From Porcisia hertigi (Eukaryota > Euglenozoa > Kinetoplastea > Trypanosomatida > Trypanosomatidae): a DNA stretch of 64,000 bases. Below are positions 9,401-20,506 of this stretch, one piece after another. Position 1 is the first letter of the stretch. Every line of letters begins with the position of its first letter. The notes beneath the pieces were generated by a model, which was not told where the DNA came from, did no database searches, and worked only from the letters and a program-made list of their open reading frames with translations. The stretch lies in the NCBI RefSeq assembly GCF_017918235.1, contig NC_090589.1, positions 1,427,501 through 1,491,500 of the forward strand, written 5' to 3'. The position numbers and the translations under genes were made by a program.

Positions 9401-11254
9401 AGGATATCTCAGTTCACCTGGAATAGCTGGATGGTTCGTGGATTTACATGTTTGCTACAGATAACCGTTGCGATTAGACATTTTCGCCCTGCGAATGCAC
9501 AGCGAAAGCCCATTTGTTTTTCCCTTGGAAGCGATAGAAGCCGTTGTGAGTCAGTGATTTGTTCACGTTCACCATTCGACCTTGAGCTACACGGCGTCAG
9601 GGCAGTTCGCCTGAGTTGCCATGCCTCGTCCCATTCAGCTGAAGCGTACTGAATGAGCTTTTTTTTGGTGGGGAGTCCGGCAGATGGCACACAGGTCGCG
9701 AGGAGGGTCGACACCGGTCTAGCGTTGTTGGACAGGGACACTCGCTTTCCTCTCGGTTTCACCTATGCGGCTCAAGAAAGCCTATTGTGGGAGGCTCGTG
9801 AGAGTAGATGGCTAGAACATCTCACGTGCGTATGAGGCTTCAGTCGAGGACCATATCTGTTCCTTTGGGGTCATCGCGTGTCGTTGGCAAGTGAATCCGC
9901 AGTGCATGTCATGTTGCATTCCGCTCACCTCGTCGACGAACTCTTCTCACTACGCATCACAGTTGCCATTAGCGTTAGCGGGCAACTTATATTTATCGTC
10001 GTCTTGGATGTGCGTCCCGCTACTCTTTCTTTGGCTGTCCCCTGCCCCATTTGCGAGTGACTGCCTCAACTTTTTTTCCCGGACCGCTCCTGCTGCTGCT
10101 GTGGCTTCTTGAATGGGGCTCTTACCTAACTTTCTTGAAAAATGCAAATATTCAGATACGTTTGTATATTCACAGGTGTATTATGTTTTTTTTTCGTTTT
10201 GGGGTGGTGGTGGTGCTTCGTTTTTTTTTCTTGCGCCCCGCAAATGTTTTGGCTCCCTCTCTTTCGTTTTGACCTGTGCAGCGACAACGCATGGCCTTTT
10301 CAGGTTCCTTTTTTTCTCGATTTCCCGTAAGTCAGCGGCAACAAGAAGCGCAACAGCTCATGAACTCTATCGCTTGGCTGAACATCAGTGCTATTGCATA
10401 GAGTGAGCTGCGGGTGCAGCCTTCCCTCCCCCCCCCTCGGAGAACGAATTATCTCTGTGTTGGTGGGTGAGTTTGCTGTGGATTTTCCAAGAGAGTATCT
10501 TTGATTACTGAAGACTTCGATGTTCAAAGGGAGATGAAGGGGGGGGAGGGTGTGTAGGGTCTGTAGGGTTATCCTGAGGCTCAGTACAACGCGAGAATAA
10601 TGCATACTAGAGGCGCATACAAAAGTTGATCACATTGGTCGTTTTGAGAGCAAAGACTCGACCAACACAGTAAACTGAGGTCAATCCGCACACTACCTCT
10701 CCCACTTTCGCATGGGAACCCTCGAAGATCGCCCTGGTTGTGAGTGGTGTGCCGGCTCGCTTATCCACTTCAAAGCGCCTGAGGACGACTTTTCTCGACT
10801 TGTGTTTGGCCGAACGCCTGCACACTCGCGTCGGCCTGCGCCATATTTGGTCTGCTTTCCGGAAAGCGTGCAGTCGAGGAGCGCAAATCCCTTTGCTTTC
10901 TGTTGTAGCAATTTATATATATTTTCACTCTTCTGCTGTTCTCTTTTGTAAACGCCCTCCCCCTCCCTCTCTCCCTCTCCCCCTCGTTCTCTCCCCCTCC
11001 CATCTGCACCCATTCGTAGCTGCGCTGGACTCAGCGCTTCACTATACACAGCCGGCTGTTGCCCATTGCGGAAGTTCTCGACTGAGGGGGGCCTGTGCGT
11101 GTGTGTGTGTGTGTGTCCTTTTCTCTTCAGTGGCCTCCCCTCTCCTCCTCACCCCCCACTTGACGTATTTCCGTGCACAGGTGGCTGCGTGGCCGCATTT
11201 CCTCGTCCGAGACCCCCTTCACTCTTCCCCCCCCCCCTCGTGCTCATCATCACC

Positions 11255-11995
11255 ATGGGGGCTGTAGCGTGGACTCCCGATGTGGTAGAGGATCTTCTAT
11301 TCCGGCAGTTCATCAAGGACGAGGATATCTCCCGTCAACTTCCCCCTTGTCCACAAGTGTCCAGCGAAAACTTCCTCGAGAGGTACGACCAGGCAACCAA
11401 GATTCTCTTCTCCTACGTACGCAACGGCCCTGTGTCGGCGCTCGCCTCCCAGAATGTGAACACAGTCGCAGCCGGCAAGAATGGCCCTGTAACACCTATA
11501 AAGGGCTTCATTGGACGCACCCCAGCGACCAAGCCAGTTCCACCAGAGCCGATGCGGTTGCTTGCTCGCACGGCGACACCGACGCCGGCTCCCACCAGCC
11601 GTGCACCGTCGGTGCAAAAGGTCATGACCAATTCTCCCCAGCCGGCCAAGGCAAAGCGACAGCGCGTGGAGTGGCCATCGGATGTGCCGACGAATCAGCT
11701 GCTCAAGAGCAACAGCCGCTCCAAAGTAGCACACCTAACGGCGAAGCGCGTGGCAGCGCAGCAGGGCGTCGACCCCGACCTCATCTTCGCACAGAACTTT
11801 GGTGATCTTCCACTCAACTCGATTTTTGCGCCCTACCCCAAGGCGCTCAAATCCGTCTCTGGCCTGCGTAACGCCAGCGGGGACTGGCGCACGGATACTT
11901 TTACTCCCGAAGAGGAGGAATCCTACAAGAGCGACTTGGGCTACGTGCATTGTGGTCCCAGTCAGTGCGCGTATGGCAAACGGCTTCCTCCTTAG
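11255..11995 (+). CDS. hypothetical protein with basic NLS-like patch
   Basis: The protein has 246 residues and I do not recognise the family. It begins with an ordered-looking acidic segment (about 1-55), followed by a Pro/Thr/Ala-rich linker (about 70-130) and a basic patch PAKAKRQRVEWP at about 127-138 that could be a nuclear localisation signal. The C-terminal part (about 165-246) looks structured, with aromatic and acidic residues. Codons are GC-rich at third positions, as in neighbouring genes, which supports real coding. The ATG lies 75 nt after a predicted acceptor AG at 11179-11180; the open frame extends upstream without another sensible ATG. A nuclear role is only inference. Confidence 0.75.
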   Translation: MGAVAWTPDVVEDLLFRQFIKDEDISRQLPPCPQVSSENFLERYDQATKILFSYVRNGPVSALASQNVNTVAAGKNGPVTPIKGFIGRTPATKPVPPEPMRLLARTATPTPAPTSRAPSVQKVMTNSPQPAKAKRQRVEWPSDVPTNQLLKSNSRSKVAHLTAKRVAAQQGVDPDLIFAQNFGDLPLNSIFAPYPKALKSVSGLRNASGDWRTDTFTPEEEESYKSDLGYVHCGPSQCAYGKRLPP

Positions 11996-13049
11996 TCCTG
12001 AGTAGGCGCGCCTGAGAGAGACCATGTGGAGAGGGAGGTGGGTGGGCGCGCGGATGTGTGCGTGTGTGTCTGTGATGGGGGCCACCGACGGGCTGTGTCT
12101 TGTGCAGCGACGCACTCGTGCTCAGAAAGGAGTTCATCGTGAGAGACTATAAACCCTCTACTCTCCACAGGTCATTAGCATCGTAGCACAACTTCCAAAG
12201 CTGCGAATCAAACACGACACGTGGTGTACACTTGTATACAATGCAGCACATCTGATGTGTTGGCCGCCAATATGTGTTGTCTTTTTTTCCCCTCCGTTGA
12301 TTGATGAAGAGAGACGTTGTGCAAATGGTGGGTGGGGTGAGCTCTGTGTGCTGTGAGTTTCCAGAGCGCTATGGTCCCACCCTCTCTCATCATCATCATT
12401 CCCCGCTTCAGTTTTTCTTTCCCAGGTTTCAACCACCGACGCCGCAGTCTCACCAATCCATTTTTCGCTCTCATTTTTTGTTTTTCATAGACCTTCTAGA
12501 CTACACGTTGATCCCTATCTCCCACGGTGTGTCAATTTTTTTTTTTTGCGTAGTTCTGTGCTCGTTGTACCTTTTTGGCGGTGTATCCTCTCCGTTGTGC
12601 ATGTGCGTGGATACTGGCGGGCAGTTCCCTTTTTCCTTTCGTGTAGAAAGTCCTGGATGTGCTTTAGAGGAATGCACGGAACACAGACAACAGCGATAGG
12701 ACTGCAGAATTGTAATAGGCAGCATACCACGCCTTCCTTCTCGCCCCCCCGCCGCTTTTTCTCCAACGGGGGTGTTTTTTTTTTGTGGCCGGACACGGGG
12801 TTACGCAGGCACACTAAGCAGACGTACGAAAAACGGATTGCGCGCATTTTTGGTGTCGTGGTGAGCAGTGCATTTTCGGGGATCTCAAAATTATGCGGTT
12901 ATCGTCTCTTGAGGCCTCTTCCCGGTGGTCTCTGTTCATCTTTGCACATGTCGATGTGATTAGACCTGTCAAATTAGCGCTGCTTGTTCTTCCTCCGTTG
13001 GCTGTTCAGCGTGATATATCCCATGCCCCCCCCTTCTCCCCCTCCCCCT

Positions 13050-13707
13050 TCCCCCCCCGCAGGACGACGGACCATGCATTCTTCCTGCCCGGGCTCAGCA
13101 GCTGGGCGGCCTGTCCCTGACGCAGCTGCGCCACACCTGTCTCGACGCACGCGGGCAAACCATTCAGGCACACCAGCTCCCACGCTGTCGACGAGTGTAG
13201 GAGACACAGACTCCTGCGCGAAGAGGCATCACGCCACCTTGCGAAGCACGGCGGCTGGATGCGACACTGCGGGAGGAACACAGCCCACGGGCTGTGGGTG
13301 CAGGGGGGGGGCTCAGGGGGCGCCGACGTACCCCTGGTTGGTTCCTACCCCCTTTCCCTCTTCCCCACCCGGCATGCACGTAGCCGATGCGTTGCTGTCG
13401 TCCGCTGCATGGCAAGCAGCAGCAGCACCAGCGTCTGCTCTGGAGCAGGACGCTTGGCGCGCGGGTCGCTTGGGTGAGGGAGGGCGGGGAGGGGGGAGGG
13501 GAGCGTGCCGTGCACCGCCCGCCTGCCTGGCGCCGATCGCGCACAGCACATGCCCGGAGAAGGCGGGAAACAAAAAAAAACGAGAGGAGGGGTCGGTAAA
13601 CACCGGCATGTCCTGATTGGACTAGCCACATCTCATTTCAGACAACCCGGACGTAGACGCACCGCAACAGAGACGGACGAGCTGTGGCTGGGCGCGTAAT
13701 GTATTTG
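13050..13707 (+). mobile_element. dispersed repeat, variant copy with a different left half
   Basis: Bases about 13355-13707 match, nearly base for base, the right-hand ~350 bp of the repeats at 23.9, 42.0 and 49.9 kb: from CCCGGCATGCACGTAGCC through the CAG-rich part, the GGGAACAAAAAAAAACGAGAGGAGG-type purine block, and the terminal GGCTGGGCGCGTAATGTA. The left 300 bp is unrelated to the left half of those copies; the switch falls in the C/T-rich stretch at about 13345-13360. Both halves are rich in short coding-like frames but none is long or conserved. It may be a Leishmania SIDER-type retroposon subfamily, which usually sits in 3' UTRs. That name is inference, since I see no poly-A tail. 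The left edge is uncertain. Confidence 0.6.
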
Positions 13708-14261
13708 ATGGCTTTGCTGTGGTTGTATGCCTCGCATCCTGAAAAAAAAGAAAAATTATCACTTGCGAATGTTTTTGCGTATCGAACTCTTTCGAAGAAG
13801 AGAAGGTATTGAATGCCCCAAAGTGGTGGACTGCGCCAAGAATGCTGACGCTCCCTAGCCAATACAGAGAGCACTGTCTCTTAGCGTACCTCCGGCCCCT
13901 TCCCCCATGGTAGAGGGTGGGGGCTACTGGAACGCGAGTGATGATGTACGTTGATTCGAGGCATATGTGCTGGTTTTGAATAGGGTTTCTTTGTTTTTGT
14001 GCCCTTCTCCTCTCCGCAAAACGTTCTTCGCCTCTCTGCCCCTTTGCTTTTGTTGGTGTGGACCTGGTCTATGCGTAACGTTACGCGTAGCGACTTGGGG
14101 TGCATGGTTCCCCCTTCCCTTGTATTTTGCACGATCGATTCATTAGTCACAGTGAACAGGAAGAGGTTGTGCTTTGTGTGCTGTCTCCGGAACGTCCAGA
14201 AACGGACATGTGGTGACCGGCTGCCAGGCGCTTTTGTGGAGCTGCGCTGTTGAAGACTCCT

Positions 14262-14290
14262 CCCCTCCCCCTCCCCCTCCCCCTCCCCAC
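14262..14290. repeat. (CCCTCC)n pyrimidine repeat
   Basis: Four to five copies of CCCTCC or CCCCTC. The tract sits just before AG at 14298-14299 and probably serves as the polypyrimidine signal for trans-splicing of the downstream gene. Confidence 0.8.
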
Positions 14291-14402
14291 CACCAAAAGT
14301 GCCTTGGTCTACTCAGCGTCTGAGCTTCTGCGCTTCCACTCGGTGTATGCGTCTAGTTTGTAGTTGTACATTCCCATTGGCTTCTCTGTAATTCTTCTGG
14401 CG

Positions 14403-16190
14403 ATGCGATATCCGCCCAACACTCAGGTATGGGTCAAGTGCGACGATGGCGTTTGGTGGCCCGGCATGCTGAGGGCGACAAATGCAGATATGCAAGCCTT
14501 CTTGTGCGCCGGTGAAGATTGTTGTGTAGAGTTGTATCACAGCCCTGGCGAGCTTTATCCCTGTCTCTCCACAGACGGGGCGCATGTTCGCCCTTTTCAC
14601 GCAGAGCCACAGACCCGCACCCCCGAAGAGGACGAATGGTTCGCCAACGAGACCGTGGCGGAGGCGGCAGCCAAGGCTCTGCACGACTGTCAGCGTTCTC
14701 GTTGCCCAACCCCCTCTCTTGCTGGCACAACGGAAACACCTGCTGCGGTAAATAATGGAGAACACACTCACGATCCGGCGCCCTTCACCGCCACCGAGCT
14801 GCATAACATCCAGGTTCTATTGGACGCGGTAGGCGGTGCCACCGCAACGCGTCTCCGACAAGAGCTGCATGAAGCACAGATTCCTCTGGCGCGTAAAGAT
14901 CTCCACACCCAAGGAGATTACAAACGACACACTCTGAAGCGACAGCGGCTCGCAGAGCCTTCCGCTTTGATGACACGGCCTGCCGCCATACAGCGTCGCG
15001 TGCACACTTCGGCGTCTTTTCAAGCGGACCACGACGCACCGACGAGTTCCTCACATGCCCCCAGCGGTGGGTTGAGCACGCTTTCGGGGACGTTTCCCGG
15101 TATTCGTAATGTACTGGCGAGCTCTCCGGGGAGTTCGTCGTCGTCGTCGTCCTCGGCCAGCCCCAGCGAGGGAGGTGAGGCGAAGGACGAGGATGCAGAG
15201 GGGGGTACCGTACCATTTGTGCCGGCTGCACGCCGATTTGTATTAGAGGTTCTTCGCCACGAAGTTTTTGAGAATCCGTCGAGGTTTGTCTTGTCACCTG
15301 TGTATCATTTTGTGGACATCCTCGGTGCAGTGGTGGTTGAAAACAAGAATTTGACCACTCTGCTTCCCACTCCTCACAAACTGCGCGAAAGGCCTGCGGA
15401 GGGCTTTTCTCCGCAGCGGCGTGTGCTTCTGGTGCCTTTGACCAAAAAATACGAGCACACTACCGGGTGGATGGTTCCAATGGAAATGGAGGGCTCAAAG
15501 CTTTCCATGTCCCTGTACATCAACGACACACCCGTCTCTCTGCCGCCCAACTGGGAGCTTTCTCCGGCCAAGGAGGCGGCTGCCGTTAAAACAGCCATCA
15601 CAGTGGATATCACTTCCCTCGTTCTCCCGATAAAACAGGACTCCTTCTCCTTACGTGTAGTCTTCTCCGGCGACGTGAATGAGATGGAGATGTGGCGTGG
15701 TGTGATCGCTTGTGTGTTTGTGGAGGAAGTGGGGCTGACATATCTCAGTGAGCGCATCGTGTCAACGTATCGCAAGCCTAGAGGGTCCTCCATTCAAAGA
15801 TTGCCGATTTCATCATCTGGCGACCGCAGCGTCGTGGCAATCACGGAGGCGTCGGTGAGGATTCAGTGCCCCATTACCACTCTCACCATGGAGAATCCTG
15901 TGCGGGGTGTGTACTGCGAGCATCTACAGTGCATGGAGTTGACTGCGGTACTGATTCAATGTACTCGGCGAAACATATGGAACTGCCCACTGTGTGCGTC
16001 TTCCATGAGGCCAGACGACATTGTTGTTAACTATCGCCTAAAGGAGTGGATTGCGTCGCATTCACAGGAGGTGGTAGCGCAGGTGGAGTATGTGGTGGAG
16101 GCAGATCTTGGCCACCCCCTTAAAGTTCTGTACAAGCCCACGAGATCTGAGAGACACTCCACAGTTGAGGTCGTGGATGACGAGGAGTAA
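14403..16190 (+). CDS. PWWP plus SP-RING protein, probable SUMO E3 ligase (SIZ/PIAS-like)
   Basis: The protein has 595 residues. The N-terminus (about 5-65) reads as a PWWP/Tudor-type reader: TQVWVKCDDGVWWPGML, then a cysteine-rich strand and LYPCLSTDGAHVRPF. A Ser-rich low-complexity segment (about 200-265, with a TCG-coded serine run) follows. A central region (about 275-450) could be the PINIT-like part. The end (about 485-555) is a SP-RING: IQCPITTLTMENPVRGVYCEHLQCMEL, then WNCPLC, with the C, H and C zinc ligands in order. SP-RING proteins pass SUMO from UBC9 to chromatin and transcription targets; in T. brucei a SIZ1/PIAS-type protein is linked to expression-site control. The start is the ATG at 14403, since the upstream in-frame start is not ATG. 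The PWWP call rests on its first 20 residues. Confidence 0.85.
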   Translation: MRYPPNTQVWVKCDDGVWWPGMLRATNADMQAFLCAGEDCCVELYHSPGELYPCLSTDGAHVRPFHAEPQTRTPEEDEWFANETVAEAAAKALHDCQRSRCPTPSLAGTTETPAAVNNGEHTHDPAPFTATELHNIQVLLDAVGGATATRLRQELHEAQIPLARKDLHTQGDYKRHTLKRQRLAEPSALMTRPAAIQRRVHTSASFQADHDAPTSSSHAPSGGLSTLSGTFPGIRNVLASSPGSSSSSSSSASPSEGGEAKDEDAEGGTVPFVPAARRFVLEVLRHEVFENPSRFVLSPVYHFVDILGAVVVENKNLTTLLPTPHKLRERPAEGFSPQRRVLLVPLTKKYEHTTGWMVPMEMEGSKLSMSLYINDTPVSLPPNWELSPAKEAAAVKTAITVDITSLVLPIKQDSFSLRVVFSGDVNEMEMWRGVIACVFVEEVGLTYLSERIVSTYRKPRGSSIQRLPISSSGDRSVVAITEASVRIQCPITTLTMENPVRGVYCEHLQCMELTAVLIQCTRRNIWNCPLCASSMRPDDIVVNYRLKEWIASHSQEVVAQVEYVVEADLGHPLKVLYKPTRSERHSTVEVVDDEE

Positions 16191-17017
16191 TAATGGTGGT
16201 TGCCTGGTCATTTGTGGACACATTACCACACCCACGAGTAGGCCACCAAGGGGCGTATGGAGGTCTGTCAACCCCCCCTTTTTTTTTCTGGGTGCTCGTT
16301 TACACATACACACCCGTACGTACAAGCGCAGATCTGCTTCTGTTCTCCCCGCTGTACCCCCCACCTTTTTTTTTTACGAACTGCACTCAGCAGTGTTTAG
16401 GCAGTGTGCACAAGCAAGGAGCCCGATAATAAAGCAAAGATGAGCGTCACGCAGCCACCACGAACGTGCATGCAGTTGCACGTGAATTCACCGACTGTAT
16501 TTTTTTTTTTTTCACAGTGACACTGCAGCAGAAAAAAAAGAATGTGCCCCCGGGGAGGCGAGGGTGCGAGTACGCGCAGAGTCACTGGAAGTGAATAACC
16601 GCCAGCTATCTCTCTTCTTTCTATTGCTGTGAATATGAAGCGCACTAGCATGTCTTTTGACCTACGTTACCGGTGTGAATGTGGAGCGACTGCGCCACGA
16701 TAGAAGGCCACAACTGTGTGTGTGTGTGTGCCTCAGCCCCCCTCCTCCCTTCCCCCCTCCCTCGAGCACCCACGCCGTGTTTTTCCCCATGGCTCTTGGC
16801 GCGTCTCCTTTAAGACTGTCCTCCAGCTTCACCGCTGGCGCTCACCTGCGTGTATGTATCCATTTTTGTCTTCACCCTCTTTCCCTCGACCGCAACCATC
16901 AACATTTTTTGACAATTTTTATTTTTGTTTCTCTCCTCCACATTCTACTGCGCAATTCTCCTCCGCACTTATACACAGATAACCTCTACTGCCTCATTCC
17001 ATCGTCTCGCCTTAATC
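16191..17017. other. spacer; acceptor of MAT copy 1
   Basis: No gene is seen. It has T and A homopolymers near 16280, 16370 and 16500 and a GT tract near 16717-16728. Pyrimidine-rich DNA at 16860-16970 ends in AG at 16977-16978, giving a leader of about 39 nt for the first S-adenosylmethionine synthetase gene. Confidence 0.6.
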
Positions 17018-18196
17018 ATGTCCGTTCACACCATTGTCTTTTCCTCCGAGCACGTGACGGAGGGTCACCCGGACAAGCTGTGCGATCAGGTATCTGACGC
17101 TGTGCTTGACGCGTGCCTTAGCAGCGACCCGTTCTCGAAGGTGGCGTGTGAGTCGTGCGCGAAGACCGGCATGGTGATGGTGTTCGGCGAGATCACGACG
17201 AAGGCGGTGTTAGACTACCAGAAGATTGTCCGCAATGCGATCAAGGACATCGGCTTCGACTCTGCGGAGAAGGGTCTAGACTACGAGTCGTGCAACGTGC
17301 TGGTTGCGATTGAGCAGCAGTCGCCAGATATCTTCCAGGGTCTGGGCAACTTCGAAGGCGAGGATCTTGGCGCCGGCGACCAGGGCATGATGTTCGGGTA
17401 CGCGACGGACGAGACGGAGACGTTGATGCCGCTGACGTACGAGCTGGCCCGCGGTCTTGCGAAGAAGTACAGCGAGTTGCGCCGCGATGGCAGCCTGGAG
17501 TGGGCGCGCCCGGATGCAAAGACACAGGTGACGGTCGAGTACGACTACGACACGCGCGAGGGTAAGCAGGTGCTGACGCCAAAACGTGTGGCGGTGGTGC
17601 TGATCTCTGCACAGCACGACGAGCACGTGACGAACGAGAAGATCCGTGTGGACCTGATGGAGAAGGTGATCAAGGCCGTGATCCCTGCGAACATGCTTGA
17701 CGCGGAGACGAAGTACTGGCTGAACCCGTCAGGCCGCTTCGTGCGCGGTGGGCCGCACGGCGACGCTGGTCTGACAGGCCGCAAGATCATCGTGGATACG
17801 TACGGTGGCTGGGGCGCGCACGGTGGCGGCGCCTTCTCCGGGAAGGACCCGTCGAAGGTTGATCGCTCCGCCGCGTACGCCGCGCGTTGGATCGCAAAGT
17901 CCATTGTTGCAGGCGGCCTGGCGCGCCGCTGCCTTGTGCAGCTGGCGTACGCGATCGGCGTCTCGGAGCCGCTTAGCATGCACGTGGAGACGTACGGAAC
18001 CGGCGTGTACGATGACGCAAAGCTGCTGGAGATTGTGAAGAAGAACTTTAAACTTCGCCCGTACGACATCATCCGGGAGCTGAACCTGCGCCGCCCCATC
18101 TACTACGAGACGTCGCGCTTCGGCCACTTTGGCCGCAAGGACGAGTCCGGCAAGGGCGGGTTCACCTGGGAGGTGCCAAAGAAGCTGGTGGAGTGA
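17018..18196 (+). CDS. METK: S-adenosylmethionine synthetase, copy 1
   Basis: The protein has 392 residues, the usual length. It makes S-adenosylmethionine from methionine and ATP, releasing phosphate and pyrophosphate, in the cytosol. Hallmarks are GHPDK (16-20, ATP and metal site), [16 protein letters not shown] (118-133) and the glycine-rich [19 protein letters not shown] (269-287, phosphate loop). The start is fixed by the family N-terminus and by the acceptor at 16977-16978. The whole coding sequence, plus 12-15 bases after the stop, appears identical to the second copy at 20507-21685, whereas the upstream bases differ right up to the ATG. Trypanosomatid MAT genes are known to occur as tandem copies. 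The two different 3' UTRs could allow separate stage regulation; that is inference. Confidence 0.98.
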   Translation: MSVHTIVFSSEHVTEGHPDKLCDQVSDAVLDACLSSDPFSKVACESCAKTGMVMVFGEITTKAVLDYQKIVRNAIKDIGFDSAEKGLDYESCNVLVAIEQQSPDIFQGLGNFEGEDLGAGDQGMMFGYATDETETLMPLTYELARGLAKKYSELRRDGSLEWARPDAKTQVTVEYDYDTREGKQVLTPKRVAVVLISAQHDEHVTNEKIRVDLMEKVIKAVIPANMLDAETKYWLNPSGRFVRGGPHGDAGLTGRKIIVDTYGGWGAHGGGAFSGKDPSKVDRSAAYAARWIAKSIVAGGLARRCLVQLAYAIGVSEPLSMHVETYGTGVYDDAKLLEIVKKNFKLRPYDIIRELNLRRPIYYETSRFGHFGRKDESGKGGFTWEVPKKLVE

Positions 18197-18309
18197 GTAA
18201 AGAGACGAAGGGGAAGCGGCTCTGGTATGGGCGTCTGATACCCTCTGTGGGGCGATTTGGCCTTTTTCCCCTCCCTTGAAGAACTGCTTCGCTTTAAGTA
18301 GTCTGCGAA

Positions 18310-18333
18310 TGTGTGTGTGTGTGTGTGTGTGTG
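18310..18333. repeat. (GT)n microsatellite
   Basis: About twelve GT units in the 3' flank of MAT copy 1, followed shortly by a G run. Confidence 0.9.
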
Positions 18334-20387
18334 GGGCCTACCTGAGGAGGGGGGGGGGGCAGAGGTTCATTGCTCACCACTGGCGCGCCTACTAAGGGGG
18401 CGTTCTCTGAAGATACATGTCACAGTGTTTTGTTCACCCGTAACGCTCGCATAGAGGGGTCCGCGCGAGCAGAGCTGGTGCTCTTCTCCATTTGGCTCAT
18501 GCTGCTCTACATGTTTCCCGTGCGACTCTCGCTTCTCACGTGTTGTACTTGATGTGTGGCTGTGTCCTCCTCGCGTCTTTGGAGGGTCTCTCACTCTTCG
18601 GACGCACGTCTCTCTCGCCGTTTTGATCGCTCTGCTCATCTTCGCTCTACGGTAGTCAAAAAGGCTTAACATTTTTTTCCTTCTGTTTTTTTTTTGTCGA
18701 ATTGGTAAGAACGTTTTTTCTTTGTTCTTGCTTTTCGTTTGTCATTTTTACTCCCCCCCCTCCCTCTCTCCCTCCCCTCCCCTCCCTCCCCTTCCTTCCC
18801 TCCACCACCTCCCACCCCCGTTTTTTTCACCCTCCTTTTTTATATGCTCGCTGTATTTGTCCAATGCAAATAAAAAAGGGTTGAGACATGACGAATTTTT
18901 CTTTTGGTGGCTCTGTATGAGGACGTCTCTCTTTCCCCCCTCGCTGTACAGGTGCCTGTTTGTCGGTTTGGGTGAGAAAACGCGCGCGTGTGTGTGTGTG
19001 TGCGTGTTGACGATTGTGTTCCTGGCTTTACTTGACGCTAAGTTCTGCGATCTTGGTGTCAAGTAAAGCTGAGGACAAAAGAAATTCGAAGCTAATAGGA
19101 AATAGAGCAGGTCAAGAGAGATGGAGCGAGGAGAAAGGATACCCCCCATTGCTCTCACGATGTATGCGGCGGTATGGGGAAGGGAGCGGTCACGAACGAC
19201 TCAACTTTGTTGCGGTGTACGTGTATTCTCATGCATCGTTGAGGGCGGTCAAAGCCACTGTTTAAAAGGACTGAACAAAGAGCAAAAGTCCTGCTGGCGT
19301 TCTGCAGATCCTTTTCTCAGAGTGCCTGTCTCCATGACCCAGAGTACGCGTGCATACTTGCCTGTTCCCTCCTCAGCCACTCTCTTGCAGTTCGACCTTC
19401 CGTCCTTTCCCCCTCTACTTTGTCTTTTTGTGAAAAAAAAAACAAATAAACACGTTGGTCTACTCCAACCCATGTCGTTACCCCGTCACACTAAGCGAAT
19501 CAGCGCGTCGAAGGGAGCACCAGGGTGTAGTAGTCCAACTTTGTTTGTTCAAATTTTTAATGTATTTTTTTTTTGCGTGTTTTTATGGCTCATGATTGAA
19601 TATGAAGCAAAAACCCAACGACTCCGGAGCGCTTTCCTGCCCTTGCTGAACACATCTGCGATGGCATCCAAGAGAACTCGTTTGGTAACAAGCTTTTTCT
19701 TTTGGCGAGCGTTCATCGAAGCGCGGAAAGAATTCGAAGGGTTGAGCCGCATCTTTTTTTTTTTGTTTATCTAACGACATTTTTTTATTATTATTGGAGG
19801 GGGGGCGGTTCGGGGGTGAAAAACCCGAAAAAACAGAAACAAATCACCATAGGATCTTGGTGCTACTTTTTCTTCTTTTTGCTCGTGTTGGAGAACAGCA
19901 AGTCTCCACCCCCCCACCCCACCCCGCTACCCCAAACGCGGCAGCAGGCCCCAGACAAGGCAACAATCAAGAGAGAATATATGAGGTCTTCCTTGGTTGC
20001 TTAGACCCTAAAGGCTACCCACATGCTTTGAGTGCTGCGCATTGTCTAGAGCCTCCCGTGCGCTGCGTTGCCAGAATACCACGGTTCGCTTTCCTCGGCT
20101 CCGTGTAACCGAGAGGAGAGGGGGGAGGGGAGGGGGGGGGTCGAGCTAAAAGATGTGCCATTGGTCCTCGCTGTGAATTAATTGTCCTTGTCTCACAGTG
20201 TGCACTCGACTCTTGGTTGGATGAACCTCGATCCAGGAATCACATCGGCGCACATCCCAAGGGATGTCTGCCTGAAAGGTCGCCTTCCTTGCACCGTTTC
20301 TCTATTTGTTGTTATTTTGCCCTACAAAACGCTCTATTCACTTTTCACTTGCTTTGTCTCATCAGCGCCTTGCCACCTCACAGTATA

Positions 20388-20416
20388 CCCCCTCCCCTTT
20401 TTTTTCGCCTTTCAAG
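20388..20416 (+). promoter_or_regulatory. predicted polypyrimidine tract and trans-splice acceptor, MAT copy 2
   Basis: A C/T tract with a single G is followed directly by AAG, the AG ending at 20416, 90 nt before the start codon. This is the classic arrangement for spliced-leader addition in trypanosomatids. A second AG ten bases on could also be used. Confidence 0.6.
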
Positions 20417-20506
20417 CGATTTCTCAGAAATAACCCCGGCGCCGCCAGCCGTGTATCCGCTCAATTCTCATTTCATCGACCGAGCAGGTCTCAATTTTTT
20501 TCTCTA

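Larger units (their letters stand above)
6324..11254. other. 4.9-kb gene-poor spacer
   Basis: No + strand gene is recognisable over almost 5 kb. Simple tracts include GT repeats at 7053-7075, G and C runs at 7255-7325 and 8795-8925, and pyrimidine tracts at 10960-11000. A short perfect hairpin GGCCCG/CGGGCC with a 6-base loop lies near 7886-7905. Bases 9000-9850 differ from the rest: they lack pyrimidine tracts and hold overlapping open frames on both strands, including the minus-strand candidate listed separately. AG at 11179-11180 after a pyrimidine-rich stretch is the likely acceptor of the next gene. Confidence 0.5.
11996..14402. other. spacer holding a chimeric dispersed repeat
   Basis: No gene is seen. 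The repeat copy at about 13050-13707 is described separately. A hexamer-like C/T tract at 14262-14288 is followed by AG at 14298-14299, the likely acceptor for the SP-RING gene. Confidence 0.55.
18197..20506. other. 2.3-kb spacer between the two MAT genes
   Basis: No gene is seen. It contains a (GT)n tract at 18310-18333, a C/T block at 18750-18830, A/T runs and a G-rich block at 20112-20140. The pyrimidine tract at 20388-20413 with AG at 20415-20416 (or 20426-20427) is the probable acceptor of the second MAT mRNA. The spacer shows no similarity to the DNA before copy 1 or after copy 2. Confidence 0.55.

Noticed and set aside
9293-9652. ATG-started + strand frame of 119 codons in the 4.9-kb gap
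   Set aside because: It overlaps the minus-strand candidate, has no domain-like pattern, no preceding pyrimidine tract and poor codon bias.
17241-18127. Long minus-strand frames opposite the MAT genes (and the same at 20730-21616)
   Set aside because: They are mirror readings of strongly GC-biased coding DNA; they occur identically in both copies only because the copies are identical.
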